Source: Gammaproteobacteria bacterium (GTDB lineage Bacteria; Pseudomonadota; Gammaproteobacteria; Pseudomonadales; JAUIKI01). Taken from it: a DNA stretch of 17,498 nucleotides. The stretch covers positions 1 through 17,498 of the forward strand of contig JAUIKI010000005.1 in NCBI GenBank assembly GCA_030430875.1, given 5' to 3'. Positions 15,501 through 17,498 of the stretch are shown piece after piece. A model generated the notes under the pieces. The model searched no databases. It was not told the origin of the DNA and saw only the letters and a list, made by a program, of their open reading frames with translations. The first letter of the stretch is position 1, and the number at the start of each line of letters is the position of its first letter. The translations under genes and the position numbers were made by a program.

Positions 15501-16050
15501 TTTTCAAATCCAATTAGCAGCCCAGCATTTACGACAGGGACATGTCATCGCCTATCCCACCGAAGGTGTTTGGGGGCTGGGTTGCGATCCATTGAATTCA
15601 ACTGCAGTTCAACAGTTATTAGAATTAAAACAACGTCAAAGTAACAAAGGTCTTATTTTAATTGCCAGCAAATTCTCTATGCTTGCGCCGCTACTTGCCC
15701 CTTTATCACAAACGGAAATTAAAACCATGGCAAATACCTGGCCTGGTCCAGTGACTTGGCTAGTGCCAGTTAATCAAGGTCAAATACCCAGTTGGTTGCG
15801 CGGCACACATTCGACATTAGCTATTCGGGTATCAAATCATCCTGTTGTATCAGCATTGTCAACTGCATTCCAAGGACCAATTGTTTCCACATCGGCCAAT
15901 CTCAGTGGTCAGCGTGCAAGATTATCACTACAAACAGTTCGGCAACTATTTGGCAATACAATTAAGTACTATCTGCCTGGTGAACTAACACAACCTGGAA
16001 AGTCTTCCACCATTCGAGACTTGAAAACCTTGAAAATCATTCGCGAATAA
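15490..16050 (+). CDS. tsaC: Threonylcarbamoyl-AMP synthase TsaC (YrdC/Sua5 family)
   Basis: Makes threonylcarbamoyl-AMP from threonine, bicarbonate and ATP, the first step of the t6A37 modification of ANN-decoding tRNAs. At 186 residues this is the short TsaC form, not the longer Sua5 form. Signatures include VIAYPTEGVWGLGCDP, KGLILIAS, WPGPVTWLVP and the nucleotide-binding STSANLSG. The C-terminus ends in SSTIRDLKTLKIIRE, as usual. The ATG lies inside the end of hslR (11-base overlap, CAAGATGACGACTGA) and has AGGGA upstream, so the two are translated from one message. The next partners (tsaB, D, E) are not in this window. Confidence 0.94.
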   Translation: MTTDFQIQLAAQHLRQGHVIAYPTEGVWGLGCDPLNSTAVQQLLELKQRQSNKGLILIASKFSMLAPLLAPLSQTEIKTMANTWPGPVTWLVPVNQGQIPSWLRGTHSTLAIRVSNHPVVSALSTAFQGPIVSTSANLSGQRARLSLQTVRQLFGNTIKYYLPGELTQPGKSSTIRDLKTLKIIRE

Positions 16051-16060
16051 CGTCACAAGC

Positions 16061-16133
16061 AGAGACAAAACAGGACAAAACAGGACAAAACAGGACAAAA
16101 CAGGACAAAACAGGACAAAACAGGACAAAACAG
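16061..16133. repeat. Tandem array of a 10-bp unit with phased A-tracts
   Basis: Six perfect copies of CAGGACAAAA run from 16071 to 16130. They are preceded by a degenerate copy (AGAGACAAAA, 16061-16070) and followed by a partial one (CAG). The array starts 11 bases after the tsaC stop and ends about 130 bases before the hemF ATG. An A4 tract recurs every 10 bases, close to one helical turn, which is the arrangement that produces intrinsic DNA curvature. Perfect short units are also prone to slippage, so the copy number may vary between strains. Confidence 0.9.
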
Positions 16134-16262
16134 TTTGAAAAAGCAGAGGTTATATGAACAAATGACAATATTGAAAGCTTCTTTAACGCCAAACCTCCAA
16201 GCACAATAATTATACAATGGTCTCAACAGTCCCATTATCCACCAACAGCACAGGGAAACCCA

Positions 16263-17177
16263 ATGAATACAATTGATATCAACTTAATTAAGACTTATTT
16301 GATAAACCTACAAAATCAAATTTGCCATGAGTTTGAAACAACCGATGGCAAAGCCACTTTTCAACATGATTCATGGCAACGACTTGATGGTGGAGGTGGT
16401 GATACTCGTGTCATTACCAACGGTGATGTATTTGAAAAAGGTGGAGTTAATTTTTCTCATGTGCATGGCGAAAAACTCCCTATCAGTGCAACGACACAAC
16501 GCCCTGAACTTGCTGACTGTGAATTTGATGCATTAGGTGTTTCAATTGTGATGCATGCTGATAATCCTTTTGTGCCAACTTCTCATGCAAATATTCGTTT
16601 TTTTCAAGCCAAAAATCCTAGTGGAGAGACTATTTGGTGGTTTGGTGGTGGATATGACCTAACACCTTATTATGGCTTCAAAGAAGACTGTAAGTACTGG
16701 CACCAAACAGCTAAAAACGCATGCGATCCATTTGGGAAAGAAGTGTATGCTAGCTATAAAAAATGGTGTGATGATTATTTCTATTTAAAACATCGTCAAG
16801 AAGCGCGCGGCATCGGTGGGTTGTTTTTTGACGACCTTAATCAATGGAATTTTCAAACCTGCTTTGCTTTTATGCAAGCCATTGGCAACAGCTATCTCAA
16901 AGCCTACCTGCCAATTGTAGAAAAGCGCAAAGCTACACCGTTCACAGAAACGCACAAAATATTTCAACGGATTCGTCGTGGACGCTATGTGGAATTCAAT
17001 CTAGTTTACGATCGCGGGACATTGTTTGGTTTGCAATCCGGTGGACGCACCGAATCCATCTTGATGTCACTACCACCTGAAGTCATTTGGCAATATGATT
17101 ATGCGCCAGAACCTGATAGTGACGAGGCAAAACTACTTACCGACTTTTTGCCAGCTCGAGACTGGTTATCTGCATGA
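16263..17177 (+). CDS. hemF: Oxygen-dependent coproporphyrinogen III oxidase HemF
   Basis: Oxidatively decarboxylates coproporphyrinogen III to protoporphyrinogen IX in haem synthesis, using O2. It has 304 residues, the standard bacterial length. Family signatures are clear: WQRLDGGGGDTRVI, EKGGVNFSHVHG, PFVPTSHANIRFF, WWFGGGYDLTPYYGF, RGIGGLFFDDL, RGRYVEFNLVYDRGTLFGLQ and GRTESILMSLPP. The ATG has AGGGAA upstream. Its presence means the organism meets oxygen. Upstream, between the tandem repeat and the start codon, TATACA (16211-16216) could be a -10 box, but no good -35 was found. Confidence 0.97.
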   Translation: MNTIDINLIKTYLINLQNQICHEFETTDGKATFQHDSWQRLDGGGGDTRVITNGDVFEKGGVNFSHVHGEKLPISATTQRPELADCEFDALGVSIVMHADNPFVPTSHANIRFFQAKNPSGETIWWFGGGYDLTPYYGFKEDCKYWHQTAKNACDPFGKEVYASYKKWCDDYFYLKHRQEARGIGGLFFDDLNQWNFQTCFAFMQAIGNSYLKAYLPIVEKRKATPFTETHKIFQRIRRGRYVEFNLVYDRGTLFGLQSGGRTESILMSLPPEVIWQYDYAPEPDSDEAKLLTDFLPARDWLSA

Positions 17178-17328
17178 TTTTCAAACTAAATAAGTGAAAC
17201 CTCTATTTGAGATCAGGCCTTATCGTTCTATTTTCAAGCAAAACATACCACTTATCAGTGTCCTTATTCCATTTATCTGAGATGAATTGCCGTTTGAGTG
17301 GCCTTTTTGCATACTTCACTCAACCCAG

Positions 17329-17346
17329 CAGAAACATTTATTTCTG
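17329..17346 (+). promoter_or_regulatory. Small hairpin between hemF and the last gene
   Basis: CAGAAA (17329-17334) pairs with TTTCTG (17341-17346) around the loop CATTTA. It lies in the leader of the downstream partial gene. A second repeat, TTGAGTG/CACTCAA with a 17-base loop, lies just upstream (about 17295-17324), and a T-run is inside that loop. Either could be part of the hemF transcript end; neither is a textbook terminator. Confidence 0.3.
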
Positions 17347-17378
17347 GGGTTTAAATAAAAAAACCGAGGAGCACTATT

Positions 17379-17498
17379 ATGAAAATTACCCACTTAGGCA
17401 CATTACTTATTATCGGAAGTCTTGCTTTTTCAACTCAAAGCTTTGCTGAAGCACAAGAAAGTGCTGGTCAGGGTCCTACCTGTGATCCATGTACTAGT
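17379..17498 (+). CDS. Exported protein of unknown function (N-terminal part only)
   Basis: The first 40 codons of a gene that continues beyond the right edge. The start is well supported: GAGGAG (17366-17371) lies seven bases before the ATG. Residues 1-23 form a signal peptide (MKITH basic start, LGTLLIIGSLAF core, cleavage after SFA). The mature protein begins EAQESAGQGPTCDPC, so a CxxC motif lies right at the mature N-terminus. Small secreted proteins with early cysteines may bind metal or form disulfides, but the available stretch is too short to say more. Confidence 0.8.
   Translation, partial: MKITHLGTLLIIGSLAFSTQSFAEAQESAGQGPTCDPCTS

Noticed and set aside
16053..16235. Minus-strand frame of 60 codons with a repeated CPVLSCFVLF pattern
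   Set aside because: It is only the translation of the 10-bp tandem repeat; there is no ribosome site and it lies across the hemF upstream region.
17207..17449. Plus-strand 80-codon frame after hemF
   Set aside because: It overlaps, out of frame, the well-supported signal-peptide gene at 17379 and has no ribosome site or protein-like composition.
1..17498. tRNA, rRNA, CRISPR or insertion-sequence features
   Set aside because: No cloverleaf, spaced direct repeats with unique spacers, transposase-like frame or terminal inverted repeats were seen. The only tandem repeat has no spacers.

Overview
The window is AT-rich chromosomal DNA from a gammaproteobacterium. The evidence is the yeaG-yeaH-ycgB stress operon, Hsp15 (hslR), aerobic hemF, tsaC, a gammaproteobacterial-style set of lipid-tailoring genes and Shine-Dalgarno-led starts. 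The low GC content, T-rich spacers and scattered his genes would fit a host- or protist-associated lineage such as the Legionellales, but no single gene proves this. Genes are densely packed in short operons with 4-base ATGA overlaps. I see no tRNA, rRNA, CRISPR array, transposase or integrase.

Left part (1-4632, minus strand). An 80-codon reading frame runs off the left edge with no convincing start; it may be a remnant or a 5' partial gene. Next comes a six-gene operon, transcribed right to left from 4632: acyl carrier protein, COG4648-type membrane protein, AMP-dependent acyl ligase, hotdog 3-hydroxyacyl-ACP dehydratase, LpxL/HtrB-like acyltransferase, and LolA-like carrier. The gene content and order match the core of an aryl-polyene-type lipid locus. 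The ketosynthases, ketoreductase, thioesterase, glycosyltransferase and MMPL exporter usual in such loci are not in the window.

4948-7122 (plus strand). An OmpA-type glycine-zipper lipoprotein ends in a long G-U-rich hairpin. It is followed by a two-gene unit that is the most interesting item here. The first gene encodes an L,D-transpeptidase (SHGCVRL motif) behind an N-terminal domain resembling those of secreted peptidoglycan-targeting effectors. It overlaps by ATGA a small, single-membrane-span protein with a periplasmic-looking tail. The layout suggests a cell-wall effector and its immunity protein.

7123-11872 (minus strand). The PrkA kinase (yeaG), VWA-like DUF444 protein (yeaH) and SpoVR (ycgB) form one stress-response operon. 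A 549-base gene-free stretch follows, ending in the hisA promoter.

12422-15012. The histidine genes are split: hisA on plus, hisB-hisH on minus, with an unrecognised two-span membrane/coiled-coil gene between the convergent ends. The hisB and hslR promoters appear to share one -10 region.

15084-17498 (plus strand). hslR and tsaC overlap. A 10-bp tandem repeat with phased A-tracts lies between tsaC and hemF. The window closes with the signal-peptide end of a small exported protein that runs off the right edge.
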